Assembly (NCBI RefSeq): GCF_030272615.1
Contig: NC_081413.1
Coordinates: forward strand, 443,201,038 to 443,265,037
Direction: 5' to 3'
DNA: 64,000 nucleotides
Source: Cryptomeria japonica
Lineage: Eukaryota; Streptophyta; Pinopsida; Cupressales; Cupressaceae
Shown: piece after piece, positions 35,661 to 48,054 of the stretch
Layout of the letters: each line of letters opens with the position of its first letter
Position numbering within the stretch: position 1 is the first letter of the stretch
Translations under genes and position numbers: made by a program
The notes under the pieces: model-generated
Database searches by the model: none
Seen by the model: the letters and a program-made list of their open reading frames with translations, nothing else
Told to the model about the DNA's origin: nothing

Positions 35661-37229
35661 TAATACATTATTTTTAGTTTTATTTTATTTTCTTTTTTTA
35701 TAGCATCATATGTATTAAAGAAATAAAATCTTTTCTTGAGTGTTTACATTATTTTAAAAAAGATAAATATACATGCAAGTAATTGAATCTAATAAAACTT
35801 GACTTTTAGATTCAAGCAATCAATTATTTCATTAGTAAAGTTCTCTTCTTTTACTTTTAGTTTAAATATATATTTATTCAATTTTTTGTTTTCTATGTCT
35901 CCATACTTGACATCATCTTGTTATTCATGATTGAATATGTTTAATTTTTTGGGAGTGACATCCATAATTTCTTCTCCTAGTTTTTCAAAAGGGATAGCCA
36001 ACAACCTGAGCAAAAGTAGTATGGTCTCACACTTTGCATTGAAGCATATATCTATAATCATATTCAAGGAAACACTTATCATGTCTTTCACAATAGAATT
36101 TACTATTTTAACTATTGTTAAACTTCCTTTTCCATTGTCTACCTTCACTTTTCAAAAGAAAGGTTATGTAATAAAAAATGTTCACCCTTATGCAAAATAA
36201 AATCTTTTATCATGATCCTATAATTTTTATTAGATATACCAAATCCCTCATCCTTAATTTGTGTTACAATCTTAAACATTCTATCTTGTCGAACATATGA
36301 GATTTCATTTTTAATAAAATGAGAAGCAAGATTATTCTCTTCTATATCAAATTGGGATCTTGATTATTGTGACATTGAAAGACCTAAATTTATTAGAAAT
36401 TGGGTTGTGGCAATTGTTGCCATAGATTTTCCATTGAAATCACTACTTTGTCCAATATTTATGTAAAGAGTGGAAATGTTCTTGAATTAATTAATCAATT
36501 CTTGGAGTTGGTGGCATTATTGCAAAAACCATCCCATATTGTTAACTCAAATTTGGGAGAAAGATTTGAACAAAAGGTTGTAATTATCTGAGTAGGTGAA
36601 AGTGTTGAGAAAGGATTGACAAATTGAAAAAAAACCCCACCAAGTGGACCATTGGTTTGTGTCTTCAGTAGGTGGTGTGATTTCTCTAAATTTAAGTGTC
36701 TATTGGTTTCTAGTCTTAGTATTTTGGTTTCATTTTTTTTTTGTAGTCAACTTGTTTTTGGTTCCTTTTTATTGGTTGGTTCTCTAGTTACCCACTCTAA
36801 CTTTTTATGAGACCTCAAGCCTTTTCACTATGAAATTTATGTAATGGTTTGAGCCTCTCTTGTTTTATCTAATCAAAACTTTGCAACTTGACATGTCTTT
36901 CATTTGAAGAGTTGATTTTTAAGTTTGCATGGCATTCTTTTTTAATATTGTGTTTGATGAATCAATTGATAAAATAATGGGTGGAGTCCCCTTCAATCCA
37001 CATCTTTTCCATGATCAACATATATCTAGACACACAAGAGGGTTCTTCAAATAGCGCAAGGGCCTCACAAGGGAAAAAGCTATCCTAGAAGAAAGTGGTT
37101 TTGAAGAAATGGGTTCACAAAGAGCCTACCAAAACTTTGGTTCAAAAATAGGAACCAATTCCCCAAAATGTTGGGAGAACGGATGGAGACGCAGTGGTTA
37201 GAGTAAATTTTTTAGATGATTTTCTTTGT
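35661..37229. other. AT-rich intergenic DNA, nothing recognised
   Basis: No long frame, repeat or terminus stands out. Small frames at 35931-36200 (both strands) show no motif. Sequence from about 37010 onward may belong to the relic that follows. Confidence 0.5.
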
Positions 37230-37590
37230 TCATAGATTTTTTAACTTCAAAGTAGGGCTCTAATAGGTAAGTTTGGAACTACATCCTTGATTTTAATAAG
37301 CTATTTGGATGGATTCACTCATGTTGGTCAAGGGTTCTTGAAGTTTTCCTTATTAATGAGGAGAATGGTTTCTTTATTGTAATTTGTTTGGATAAACTTT
37401 ATAGGGACTTAGCCCATAGATCTAATTCCTAGTTCTATTTAATAGATGTCATCATTAAATGTTTGAATTCAAAATACTCCCATGTGAAGTTGGGTGGATG
37501 TTTTGAATAGATTTTTATCCAAATTTGGTTCCCAAATTTTGACCCTTTATCGACCCCTTTGAACTTTGGCCCACTTTGTCTTTAACTATC
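37230..37590 (+). pseudogene. DUF4283-like relic (LINE or zinc-knuckle protein fragment)
   Basis: One frame reads EVFLINEENGFFIVICLDKL and, about 45 codons later, FPNFDPLSTPLNFGPLCL. The pairing of a NGFF(I/L)V segment with a (W/F)xPNFDP...GPLW-type segment is the pattern of the plant DUF4283 domain, found in LINE-type and zinc-knuckle proteins. Two in-frame TAG codons and the lack of upstream and downstream partners show it is a fossil. Assignment rests on motif memory only. Confidence 0.35.
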
Positions 37591-37634
37591 ATCTCTTCCT
37601 CTAGAGTATTAAGAACTTGATGTAGTGCAAAACC

Positions 37635-38003
37635 TGTTAGAGTAATTGGGTATTTACTTGATTAATTAAACAATATCTGTTTAATTCTTTAAGTTCCCTA
37701 TTATCTTTTTACACTTAAGCTAATATTAGGTACATAATAATTAATTCTTTTATTAATTATTATGTGCAAGCCTAGGTTTTCCCTTTTAGGGTTTCTTGAC
37801 CTATTAGAGGTTATTTTTCATTTCTTTGTATCATTATGACACTACACTTTTTTGGTGAATATTGAGCTCTCCTCTTTTGAGCATATTTTTTGTGTGTATT
37901 GTTCTTCAGATTGGTTTGCTTCATTGCTTCTCCTCGTGACAAATTGTTTTAGCTTGCAAAAGATCTTTAGGGTCCTGTGGTGTTGTGTTTCTCAACTCCA
38001 ACA
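37635..38003 (+). repeat. 5' LTR of copia A
   Basis: 369 bp beginning TGTTAGAG and ending CCAACA. A telo-box-like TTAGGGTTT lies at 37786-37794 and is preserved in the 3' LTR. No convincing TATA box was chosen. Confidence 0.92.
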
Positions 38004-38017
38004 TGGTATCAAAGCTC
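38004..38017 (+). promoter_or_regulatory. Primer-binding site of copia A
   Basis: TGGTATCAAAGCTC abuts the 5' LTR and matches the initiator tRNA-Met complement except one base (G to A in CAGAGC). Confidence 0.85.
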
Positions 38018-39286
38018 AAATCTGTACCTATATGTTCCTGCTTTTGAGAACTTTTTGCATTGGAAGCAGATCTTGGGTTTCAGACAAATTTTTTTTGTGC
38101 TTAGGGATAGGTTTTCTTCTGAGCACTTTGGGCCTAAACAGACCTCTCCATCATGCTCAGAAGGCCCAAAAACCCCTATAGTCATATAAAATTTGTCTAT
38201 TTTTGACTCTTGAGCATCTAGGTGATTTTTTTCTCCAACACTAAGCCATATGGCTCTGGCACGCAAATCGAGAAAAAAATTCAAAAAAAATTGTACCTTT
38301 TTATGGCATGCAGGCTGGATTTTTAATTTTTTTTTTTAAATCACAAAAATAAAAAAAAATAAAAAATCACAAAAAAGGGTGAAAAAAACCAAGTTTAAAA
38401 AAAAAAAATTGTTTTGGGTTTTGGGGATTGCACAAGTACATGTACTGACAGTCCAGTTGTTGTACAACAACCGGCACTACCAGTCTGGCCCAGCCCCTGC
38501 CAACCCCAGCCACCAGCGACACCCCCTTTGGCCTCGACTGTCCACCGCCCCATCGACCACCGCCCTGCCGGCCCCTGCTGACCACTGCCCTGACAGCTTC
38601 CCCACCGAAACTCACCACCGCCATCGGTGCCGCTCACCACCTCCATTCAGCTCGAAAATCACCACATCCACCCAGCCCGACCACCACCACCACTGCCCTC
38701 TAGCCACCTCCTCTTGGCTTCTCCACCCTCTAGCCTTTTTTGAGGGGGGGTTGACTTTTTGGTCCTCTCTTTCACATCTGGAGTCGTTTTTTGAAAAACA
38801 AATAGGCATTGGAAATCTGATTCCGAGCTAGATGTCCTGGAGTTGGATTTTTTTTCTGAATCTTTTGTTTGACTTTACTTTTTTCCAGTCAAAGTCAGGC
38901 TTCTTTTCTGCACTTTTGGAGCCGTAGAATGTGCAAACGGACTCCGTTTTTTGAAAACGAATAGTCGTTGGAAAGCTCTCAGCATGCTCTATTCAAATTT
39001 GTGATATTGTTTCTTAGAATTTTCATCAAGTACATGTGATATCAGTTTGAATTTTTATTCTTATGCACTACTTCCTTCCCATTAGTATGTACTAGGGTTT
39101 GGGTTTATCTATTGTGGGGGGGGGGTGTTTTTTCTTTCTTTTTGTCATTTATATCAAAAATCCAGAACACCAAAACTCTCAAAACAAACAAACCCTTCTA
39201 CATATTCTGTCTATTCTGAAAGATCACATAATAAAAATAAACAAATCAACAAGCAGGTGTTGGTGCAGGTTCAGAGTTTTGTTCTC
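38018..39286 (+). other. Leader of copia A
   Basis: About 1.27 kb precedes gag. A C-rich block at 38450-38730 gives a Pro/His/Thr-rich open frame on plus and a Gly/Arg-rich one on minus; both look like composition effects. Two stretches (38750-38830 and 38930-38990) share a block around TTTTTTGAAAA(A/C)(G/A)AA followed by TTGGAAA, a weak internal duplication. The G run at 39115-39126 and A-rich tracts may be unstable. Confidence 0.55.
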
Positions 39287-42200
39287 ATGGCAGATCCTTT
39301 AGTTGAGTTATTGACTTCACACAACTATCACACCTAGAAGCCCCACATCACGAGGCTTCTCGGGGCATGAGGGTTGTGGTCTTCTTTGGATGAGGTTTAG
39401 CCTATATTGCAACATCCTTATGAGCTTCTTTAGCATAGGAACAAGATGGATGAGGCCATGGGTTTGCTCTCCTTACATGTCTCAGATACTCTTCTATTTC
39501 ACCTTGGTGAGTTGCTCACTCGTCGGGCTATGTGGTTGAATTTTGATTCTCTCTTTGGGAGGGTCAATGAGATTCAGGCATTGCAGATTGAGGCAGAGTT
39601 GATTTCTTTGTCACCTGATTCCTTTCCCACCATTGAGGATTTCTTGAACAAGTTCAAGACTACCAGATCTATTCTTCAGGGATGTGGCAAGATCAAGACA
39701 AACACAGAGTGCATTCATTTGATTCAAAGCTTCGAGGTCATTTTTCAGTTTTTTGCCTCTGCTTTCTACTCCACCATGGATGGCTTGGGTGTTCGTTTCA
39801 CCATGCCTACCTTTGATGTCTTTTGTGAGTGTTTGTCTCATGAGCAATCTCATCTTTCTCAGCTAGATATTCTTTTAGGATCCAAGAGTAAAGCATTGGT
39901 TGCTCAGTCCTCTAAGGAGAAACAAAAGCAAAAATCAAAGCTGAAGAAGCCTTCTGCAGGTAGTGAGAATCACTCCAAGCCTGCTCATAAGTTTGAATCT
40001 AAACCACCATTTCCTTCCAAGCATGGGAAATCTTCACAGTCTTGTGAGTCTTCCTCCAAGACTAAGAAGAAATTAGGAGATACTTGCAGTTTTTGTGGCA
40101 AGGAAGGACATCTCGTTTCCAGCTGTTGGAAGTGTTTAGAGGCTTTAGAGGAAGCCATGCAGCAGCATCACATCTCCTCACCTCAGGAATCTTATCCTTC
40201 CATAGGGAAAGGTCATGCTCTCACTACTCAAGCTTCGACCTATGGGTCCACATGGATACTAGATTCTGGTGCTTCTCACCATATGACTCACACTCAACAG
40301 TTGGTTACTTCTCTTGCCTCTTATGGTACTTCACAGATTGTAGTGGGTGACTCAGTTCAACTTTTAGTCTTGGGTTCAGGTTCTATCTCATTGGATGGGG
40401 GTACTCTCTAGGATGTTCTAGTTGATCCTAACATCTCGACAAACCTCCTATCTATTTATCAGATTTGCCACTCTGGCTCTTGTAAGATAGTTGAGTTCTC
40501 ACCACATGATGTGGTTATTCGGGACCTCCACGATTGTGACTTAAATGTTTCTACTGGGAGTGTTGATATTGCTTCTCATCTGTACAAATTTGATGGATTT
40601 GAGCCCTCTATGGGTGCTGGGTCATCTCTTACAGCACATGCAGATTCAGTGAGTAAGCTTTGGCATGAGCACTTGGGCCATGTCAATTATACATATCTTT
40701 AGCAGATGAGTACACGGGCACTTGTTCTTGGGCTCCGACAAATTTCCTGCACTGATGGTGTTTGTCATGGCTATGTGCTTGGCAAGCATCACAGAGATCC
40801 CTTTATGAAGGGAAGAGCCCCTCGTGCTTTGGCACCCTTGGAGTTGATTCACAATGATCTCATGTGATTTCCCACTCCTTCTTTTTCTGGGGCCAAGTAT
40901 GTGCTCACTTTTATTGATGACTTTTCCAGACGCACATGGGTGTACTTTTTTAAGTACAAGTCTGATGTCTTTCATTCATTTTGAATCTTCAAGACATTTG
41001 TTGAGAAGCAGTTTGATTGTTCTATTCGGCGGATATGTACAGATAATGGGGGGAGTATGTGAATCGAGCTATCAGAGATTTTTGCACTGAGCATGGTTTG
41101 TAGCATCAATTTACTGTTCCCTACACCCCTGAGCAGAATGGTGTCACTGAATGCAAGAACAAAACCTTATAGGAGATGGCGAATTGTATGATTCAGTTCG
41201 AGTCCATGGATTCCTCTTTTTGGGCTGAGGTAGTCAATTATGCCGACTACGTTTAGAATCAGATGCCTCACAAGGCTATTCGACATATGATTCCTGAGGA
41301 GGCTTGGTCTCATAACAAGCCTGATGTTTCTTTTTTCTGAGTGTTTGGCAGGGAGGCATGGGCTTTTATTCTTGATGCTTAGAGGAAAGCCATGGAGCGG
41401 AAGAGCCAACCACTCATTTTTGTTGGCTACTATGAGGATGTTAAGGAGTATCGGTTGTTTGATCATGATTCTAGAGAGGTCATGTTTCAATGGGATGTTC
41501 AGTTTGATGAGCGCCTTCCCATAGTGGATACCCCAACTCTAGTGTCTACTCCTCTACCTACTCCTTCCACTACATCTCTTCAGGATCTTTTTGAGGATGA
41601 TTCTAATGATGGTGCTAATGATCCACCATCCCCACCTCCACCTACTCCACCTTAGATGCCCAAGTGGGCTCGCTTTACTATTGAGGCAGTAGGTCCTCTG
41701 GCCGGTGATCCTTCAGATACTTGTCGGACCCGTTCTCATACTGTGGGTTCTAGTCTTTTGAGTCATGCTATTTCAGATGATCCTCAGAAGTTTTTAGAGG
41801 CTACCGGTTGTCTTGAGTGGGATTGTGCTATTGAGGAGGATTATTCTTCTTTGATGAGGAATCATACTTGGGATCTTTGTCCTCTTCCTAAGGGTAGAAA
41901 GATGGTTAGGTGTCGCTGGTTGTATCACACCAAGTATGCTACTAATGGTTCTATTGATAAGTACAAAGAATGTCTTATTGTGAAGGGTTTCTCATAGGTT
42001 GAGGGTATTGATTACTCTGAGACCTTTTCCCCTGTCACCAAGATGAACTCCATTCACTTTGTACTATCTCTTGCAGCTTCTCAAAGTTGGCCTATTTTTC
42101 AGATGGATGTGAAGAGTTCCTTCTTGCATGGGGATCTACAGGAGGAAATCTACATGGAGCAGCCTCAGGGATTTGTGCAGGACATTTCTTTGGTTTTCTG

Positions 42201-43279
42201 ACTTTGGTGTTCCTTGTATGGTCTCAAACAGGCCCCTCGGGCTTGGTATGAGAAGATGGATTCTTTCTTTCTCTCCACTAGTTCACCCATAGTCATTCTG
42301 ATCACACAGTGTATATTCAACTTTTTGAGTGTGAGATCCTAATTATTGTGCTATATGTTGATGATCTTCTCATCACTAGTAGCTCATCCTCTATGATCCA
42401 GCATACTCAGCGAGCCTTGATGGATCAGTTTGAGATGAGAGATCTTGGTCTTCTGCACTATTTCCTTGGTCTTTAGGTGATTTAGTCTTCTGATGGGATC
42501 TTCATTTACCAACAAAAGTATGCTCTTAACATGCTTTGGCACTTCGGCATGCATGATTGCAAGCTTGCTTGAACACCATTTCAGTCAGGGGTTGTTTTGA
42601 CCACCACTTGCCCCACTCCTTTAGTAGATTCTACACTTTACAGGTAGTTGGTTGGCAGTTTGTTGTACCGGACTCACAACCATCCTGATGTTTCCTTTGT
42701 GGTTGGCCTTGTCTCTCAATTCTCCCATGATCCTCATGAGAGTCATTGGCAAGCAGCCAAATGTATTTTGCGATACATTCAGGGCTCTAGTTCTCATGGC
42801 ATTCACTATACATTAGGGAACCCTCACATTGTTGGCTACACTGACTCAAATTGGGCTGGTGATGTCACTGATCATAAGTCTACTTCTGGCTTTGTTTTCT
42901 ATCTTGCCTCTAGTCCTATCATATGGTCTTGCAAGAAGTAGACTACTCATGTATTATCATCTACAGAGGCTGAGTAGCTATTGTGCTCGCCAGTCAGAAG
43001 ATCTTATGGCTTCGACAATTGATGACTGAGTTTGGTTTTCCCTCTGATAGTCTCACTGTTCTTTGGTTTGACAATCAAAGTACTATTCATATTTCTTGCA
43101 ACCCAGTAGAGCATCAACAAACGAAGCACATTGAGCTTCACATGCATTTCATTCACCAGTTGATTCAGGATGGTGTTCTCATTTGGAGTACATTCACACT
43201 GCTGAGCAGGTTACAGACCTCTTCACAAAACCTTTTGCATCACTGCACTATCTTCAGTTGCGCTCTATGCTTGGGGTGA
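39287..43279 (+). pseudogene. Copia A gag-pol polyprotein, decayed
   Basis: Gag starts at 39287 (MADPLVELLTSHNY). Its UBN2-type gag domain continues through 39446-39850, followed by a zinc knuckle CSFCGKEGHLVSSC near 40088-40129 and the protease motif WILDSGASHHM near 40253-40285. Integrase shows [21 protein letters not shown], then TDNGG with a lost base in the G run at 41046-41051 that shifts frame. RT shows FQMDVKSSFLHGD, LYGLKQAPRAWYEKM and, after a second shift near 42280, YVDDLLI at 42354-42374. RNase H shows YTDSNWAGDVTDHKSTSG and, after a third shift near 42980, WFDNQSTIHISCNP. More than ten stops are present, mostly TAG. Domain order (integrase before RT) is that of Ty1/copia. Confidence 0.9.
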
Positions 43280-43510
43280 AGGAAGTTGTCCTTGGGGGGT
43301 CTTTATGAGGCCTTGCTTCCTTCTTCTTCTTTCAGCATGTTCTTTTATCTCTTTTTGGAGAGGATTTTTTATCCACTAGGTTTTCTCCTTTGTCTTCGTT
43401 TTATAGAGATTTCATTGTATTTGGGTTCCTGATCATGCCTTGTTTCTAGGACCCTTCTTTCCTACTTTTAGTAGCTGTTCTAGGCTTTAGCTTCTCCCTA
43501 GGTCTAGCTT

Positions 43511-43519
43511 AAGGGGGGG
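43511..43519 (+). promoter_or_regulatory. Polypurine tract of copia A
   Basis: AAGGGGGGG immediately before the TG of the 3' LTR, the plus-strand primer site. Confidence 0.85.
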
Positions 43520-43889
43520 TGTTAGAGTAATTCGGTATTTACTTGATTAATTAACCAATATTTGTTTAATTCTTTAAGTTCCCTATTATGTTTTTACACT
43601 TAAGCTAACATTAGGTGGATAATAATTAATTCTTTTATTAATTATTATGTGCAAGCCTAGGTTTTCCCTTTTAGGGTTTCTTGACCTATTAGAGGTTATT
43701 TTTCATTTCTTTGTATCATTATGACACCACACTTTTTTTGGTGAATATTGAGATCTCCTCTTTTAAGCATATTTTTTGTGTGTATTGTTCTTCAAATTGC
43801 TTTGCTTCATTGCTTCTCCTCGTGACAGATTGTTTTAGCTTGCAGAAGATCTTTAGGCTCATGTGGTGTTGTCTTTCTCAACTCCAACA
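43520..43889 (+). repeat. 3' LTR of copia A
   Basis: 370 bp, collinear with the 5' LTR apart from about 18-20 substitutions and one T insertion. It is followed by the AAACC target duplicate. Confidence 0.92.
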
Positions 43890-45437
43890 AAACCTAGCTA
43901 GTCACATTTGTATTTTTGTAAAGCATGATTTTAATTCCTTTGAGCACATAGATCTTCCAATCTAGGTTTGTACTCTAATGGAATTGAATAGTATTTTCCA
44001 AGGGAGCTCTTAATTCAATCCAAATTTGGGTTGTGTTCACAAAAGAGTATTATTGAGGACCCAAAAGTGCTGGATAAAAGTAAGTATAGGTTGAGAGATT
44101 TTTCTTCAGAATGTTAGTGTTGTCACCATCAAATTTTCAAATTTGAAGTTCCTTTTATCTTTAGTTTAGTTGCAACACTTAGGAAACACCCCTATCAAAA
44201 CTTCTAAAGTGGCTCAATTTGGAGTTTGATACTTTGCATGCAGGTTTTATTGTCATGTTAAATGGCTCGGTAAGAATACTCACATGTCATAACCAAATAC
44301 ATTTTCTAAGTTAAATCTCCCCTAAAACTAGTTATAATATATTTTTGATGTCCTTAGTTGGTGGCTTATAGGAAAGATTTGTTGTTTGCACACTATCAAG
44401 TCAACGTAAGTGGCCCACTTTCTAAATTAATATTTAAGGTGAAAAGGGTTTGCATTCACATTTCCCTTATACTCATAAAAACCCTCACTCATTTTCAAAA
44501 TGTCAGGGTCATGTTTGACATTTTTCCCATACCCAAAGCAAATAGGGTTTTGAGAGATATAATGTCTTCATTTTTTGAAAGTTCCTAAAAAGTCATTTTT
44601 GAATGCCAATATCTTTTAGCCCTTTGATTTTCATGAGATTCCCCTTTAGTAGTTCCCATCGGTAGGAAGAGTGCTAATGCATTCACCTACTTCCATTTCT
44701 TCTAACACTATTGACCAATAGGCATGCAAAATTAAATTCTCTTGATATTTTTTCCAAATTTTTTTATTATTCTAACGTTATGTATTCCTTTCAAATTTTA
44801 TTTATCTCTCTTTCTATTTGCTAATAATAATGCGCAATCATATTTCCATGATGTCAGCTTGATTTTATTTTTCAAATGTTTTATGCATCTTTGTATTAAT
44901 GTTCCAATTATATTCACATATGGACACTTGTGGGACTATAGTTCAATAGTTGCATACTATGAATAAATCCTATTTGAAATTTCAATCCAAGCACAAAAAT
45001 CCAAAAGCCAAAATGTTATGTCTAATAAAATGAAAATTTTATTTGAACAATACTTTTATAATAATGAATTAATTTACTTAATAGATTTTTTTATAACAAT
45101 TTAACATCATAATCATGAACTAATGTTAATCCGGTTTCGAAAAATATTTATAATAAATTTTGATAATCTTATAAGATATAGTATTAAAATAAATAATTTT
45201 CATATAGATTGTTAATTGAACAATATTTCTATAGATTATTATTTGATTTGAGCCAACACTTTCTATAATTACTGTGATTATCCACTCATATTTCATCTAT
45301 CTTAGTGTGAAATTATACTATTGTCCAAATGTCCTCAATTATATGCTAATTTACATAGTGGACAATTTATACGGGTGCAAGAGTATGGTGTAATAGGTGT
45401 ATTACATTTATTGATACTTATTTTTGATTTGATAGAA
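43890..45437. other. Intergenic DNA without recognised features
   Basis: It begins with the AAACC target copy. Short open frames (44358-44588, 44742-44966) carry no known motif. AT content is high and no repeat family was matched within the window. Confidence 0.5.
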
Positions 45438-45494
45438 AGGAAATGCTAGAAATATAGAATATGCTTTTTGAAATCTACACCAAATAGAAAAAAA
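45438..45494 (+). repeat. Left copy of a roughly 51-bp flank duplication
   Basis: This stretch starts AGGAAATGCTAGAAATATAG. Its first 51 bases, with one mismatch, appear again directly after the 3' LTR at 53454. It ends in an A run next to the LTR TG. It is ten times longer than a normal LTR-element target duplication. Confidence 0.8.
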
Positions 45495-46644
45495 TGTTAC
45501 TACTTATCAAGTTTCCATTAGTTTTATGTTCATAGTTATTCTATATACTCTAGTCGGTTATCTCTACCGAGATATTCAGTCGGTATGAACAGTCTAGTCA
45601 GTTACAGAAGAAAGTAGTCTCAAAACGTAGTATACACCGAGCTATCTACCAAGTATCATTTCATGTCTATCAAGCAGCAAAGATGACACACCAAGTTGAT
45701 ATACACCGAGTGAAACGTGTTACCAGATTCATTCAACCTGGACATACATATGAAAACGTGTTACAAGATCGAGGAACATCTAACCATTATCACATTGGAA
45801 ATTGCACTTAAAGATTGTGTATGATTTTGATGTCATCTAACCAATGAAATAATTTGCATGGTTATTCATTCGATAAATCATATTTGTAAGATCGAAGCAA
45901 TGAATGGACCACCGACATAAGAGATCTATTTATATAGCATGAGTTAAGAATTAAAGGTGTGTGCATGAGTGTAAGAAGACTATTACAAAGACACAGAGGT
46001 CACCAAGAAGGTTTTCAAAGAACAGTCAAAGAACAGAGTAAACAGAAGGGTTTACCAAGTTACTATATGGGTTACCGAGGTATGCTATAAGCAAGGTAAC
46101 TTATTCTGAGCACATAGAATCTATTATAACATTCCAAATGACATTCTAGATGTAAAGTTGCAGATATTTGTAATGATTTTATTGTAATATTTTGAAGTTG
46201 TAAGAGAAACCTTTAACAGGGTAAAAGACTCTAATCGAGTCTATAAATTGTAAAGCCTCTAACTAGATGCAACATTTAGTTTAAGTGTTGTGAAATCCTT
46301 TAGCAAGGTAGATCTAACAGATCTAGATACTCCTAATAGGGTAAGCTATCAGAAATAGCTAAACATGTAGCTCTAACTGAGCACTCTTTATTATTGCAGT
46401 AGTGAAGTTGTGGGTGCCATCTCCACCGCAGTTTTTCTCTCTAACCAAGAGTTTTTGCGTAACCAAAATATATGTGTTATGGAGTGAATCATGTATGATT
46501 GTTCTCTATTTTTTTTAGCTTTATATTATGTTACTGCACTATTCGGTTTATGCATAATAGTAAAGTTATTATTGAAGAAAATTTTTGGAGTACTGATTCA
46601 CTCCTCCCCTCTTAGTACATTAACTTTCCATAGTGGGCCTAACA
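45495..46644 (+). repeat. 5' LTR of the pol-less element
   Basis: 1,150 bp. It contains a TATA-like TTTATATA at 45929-45936, repeated CCGAG/CGGTA motifs and, in the R/U5 part (46208-46345), several TTTAACAGGGTAA-like units. A copia-type motif CTGATTCACTCCTCCCCTC lies shortly before the end (46592-46610). Confidence 0.9.
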
Positions 46645-46646
46645 TT

Positions 46647-46660
46647 TGGTATCAGAGCTT
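46647..46660 (+). promoter_or_regulatory. Primer-binding site of the pol-less element
   Basis: TGGTATCAGAGCTT, tRNA-iMet complement, two bases after the 5' LTR. Confidence 0.87.
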
Positions 46661-46706
46661 GAATCTTGGAAAAGGGTTTAACTACCTAAAGAGAAAGATC
46701 TTATCA

Positions 46707-48054
46707 ATGGAAGGCTATAAACAATCTCAAAGGATTGTGTATTTGCAAGAAGAGCTGGATCATTCTAATCAAGTGATTGCAGACATGCAAAGACAAATAC
46801 AAAAATCTCTGAAAGTAAGAAGAAGATTATTTGATGATTTGCAGGACTTTCAAGAGTTAGTGGAACAAATTGAGACATCATCTGAGAACAGTATATCTAA
46901 AGAAACTGAAGAAATGATTGGAGTATTGAAAGAAAAGAACAAAGCATTGGCTGGTCAACTAAAAGCAATGAAAAGAGAACATGAACATTTCAAGACATAG
47001 ATGACTAAAAATCTTGATGCATTGAGGACAACCGAGGATAAGAGATCTAGAAAGAGAGAAACAACAAATTAAAGTCTTAGTATCTAATAAGAATGATGAA
47101 ATCACAAGGTTGACTGCAATTCAACAAACTCTGTCAGATCAACTAGGTTATGCACATCATGAAGCAATTTTGAAAAATGAGGAGAATCAAGCATTGAAAC
47201 TTGAAGTATCAAGGTTGACCGATGAACTTGAATCAGAGAAGAAATCCAAAGAAACATTCAAGAAGAGTTATGAAGCATCAAAGATGTTGGATGAGCAACT
47301 GAATATGAGAAGACCCAACAAAGATGCAGGACTTGATTACAAATGAAAAGACTCTATCGAGAAGGGAATTCATACTACCGAGAGAGGAAAATCATCAAAG
47401 CAAACTGGAAACAAGAATAAAATCAAAAGAAAGAAGCCTATTTGCAACTACTGTGGAAATCAAGGTCACACTGCCAACATGTGTCAAATTAGAAAAGGTA
47501 AGCAACCAAATGTCACTAAGTCCAAAGGTTATTGTTACAATTGCAATAAATATGGTCATACATCTAATCAATGTAGGACAAAGTCTGTTAACAATTATCA
47601 GAAGGCGAAATTCAAAGGATTTTGTAAAAAATGCAATAGATATGGACATAGTACCGAGAAGTGCTAGCTTAAGCAAAAGAACTATATGTGGTCTGCACAC
47701 CGAGCAAATGCTAGAGGTTACTAAACTCACACACATCCTTACCGATAGTAATCTGTAGTACCATGGGATTACAATACAAGGATATGGTGTGAATGTTGTG
47801 GAAGATATGGACATATAAGTGCCAACTGCTTTATAAGGTTTGGAATGAACAACTAAAGATCATGGAGAAATCCTAGTATGGCATGTTTTCATTGTCACAA
47901 AGTTGGACACTTAGCTGGAGGTTGCAGAGATCAACCTAGAAAAGACACTAAAGAAATAAAAGACAAATTAAAGATGATTTGGAAAAAAAAGGAAATTGTG
48001 TCAAATGAAGAAAGCACCTTACCTACCGAGTTAGGTGCACCTATTCCAAATTAA
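46707..48054 (+). pseudogene. Gag-like protein with five CCHC zinc knuckles, decayed
   Basis: ATG at 46707 (MEGYKQSQRIVYLQEELDHS) opens a charged, heptad-rich coiled-coil region with two adjacent segments (46707-47000 and, after a frameshift near 47030, 47050-47346). A basic linker follows, then five CX2CX4HX4C knuckles, all in one frame: 47443-47484, 47533-47574, 47623-47664, 47788-47829 and 47884-47925. Examples are CNYCGNQGHTANMC and CFHCHKVGHLAGGC. The frame ends at a TAA at 48052. Interruptions are a TAG, one frameshift, and TGA, TAG and TAA codons between and after knuckles three and four. Such knuckles bind RNA in retroelement Gag. Most plant copia Gags have one, so five is unusual. 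It lacks a readable UBN2 domain. Confidence 0.8.

Larger units (their letters stand above)
37635..43889 (+). mobile_element. Complete Ty1/copia element A (6.26 kb)
   Basis: Two LTRs (37635-38003 and 43520-43889) flank an internal region with a tRNA-Met primer site, a long leader, a gag-pol frame and a G-rich polypurine tract. The 5-bp target duplication AAACC is perfect on both sides (37630-37634 and 43890-43894). The LTRs open TGTTAGAGTAATT and close CTCAACTCCAACA. By eye they differ at roughly 18-20 positions out of 369, about 5 percent, so insertion is not recent. The coding region is dead. Confidence 0.93.

Noticed and set aside
38379-38831. 150-codon Pro/His-rich frame in the copia A leader
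   Set aside because: It reflects a C-rich block. The opposite strand is equally open and there is no motif.
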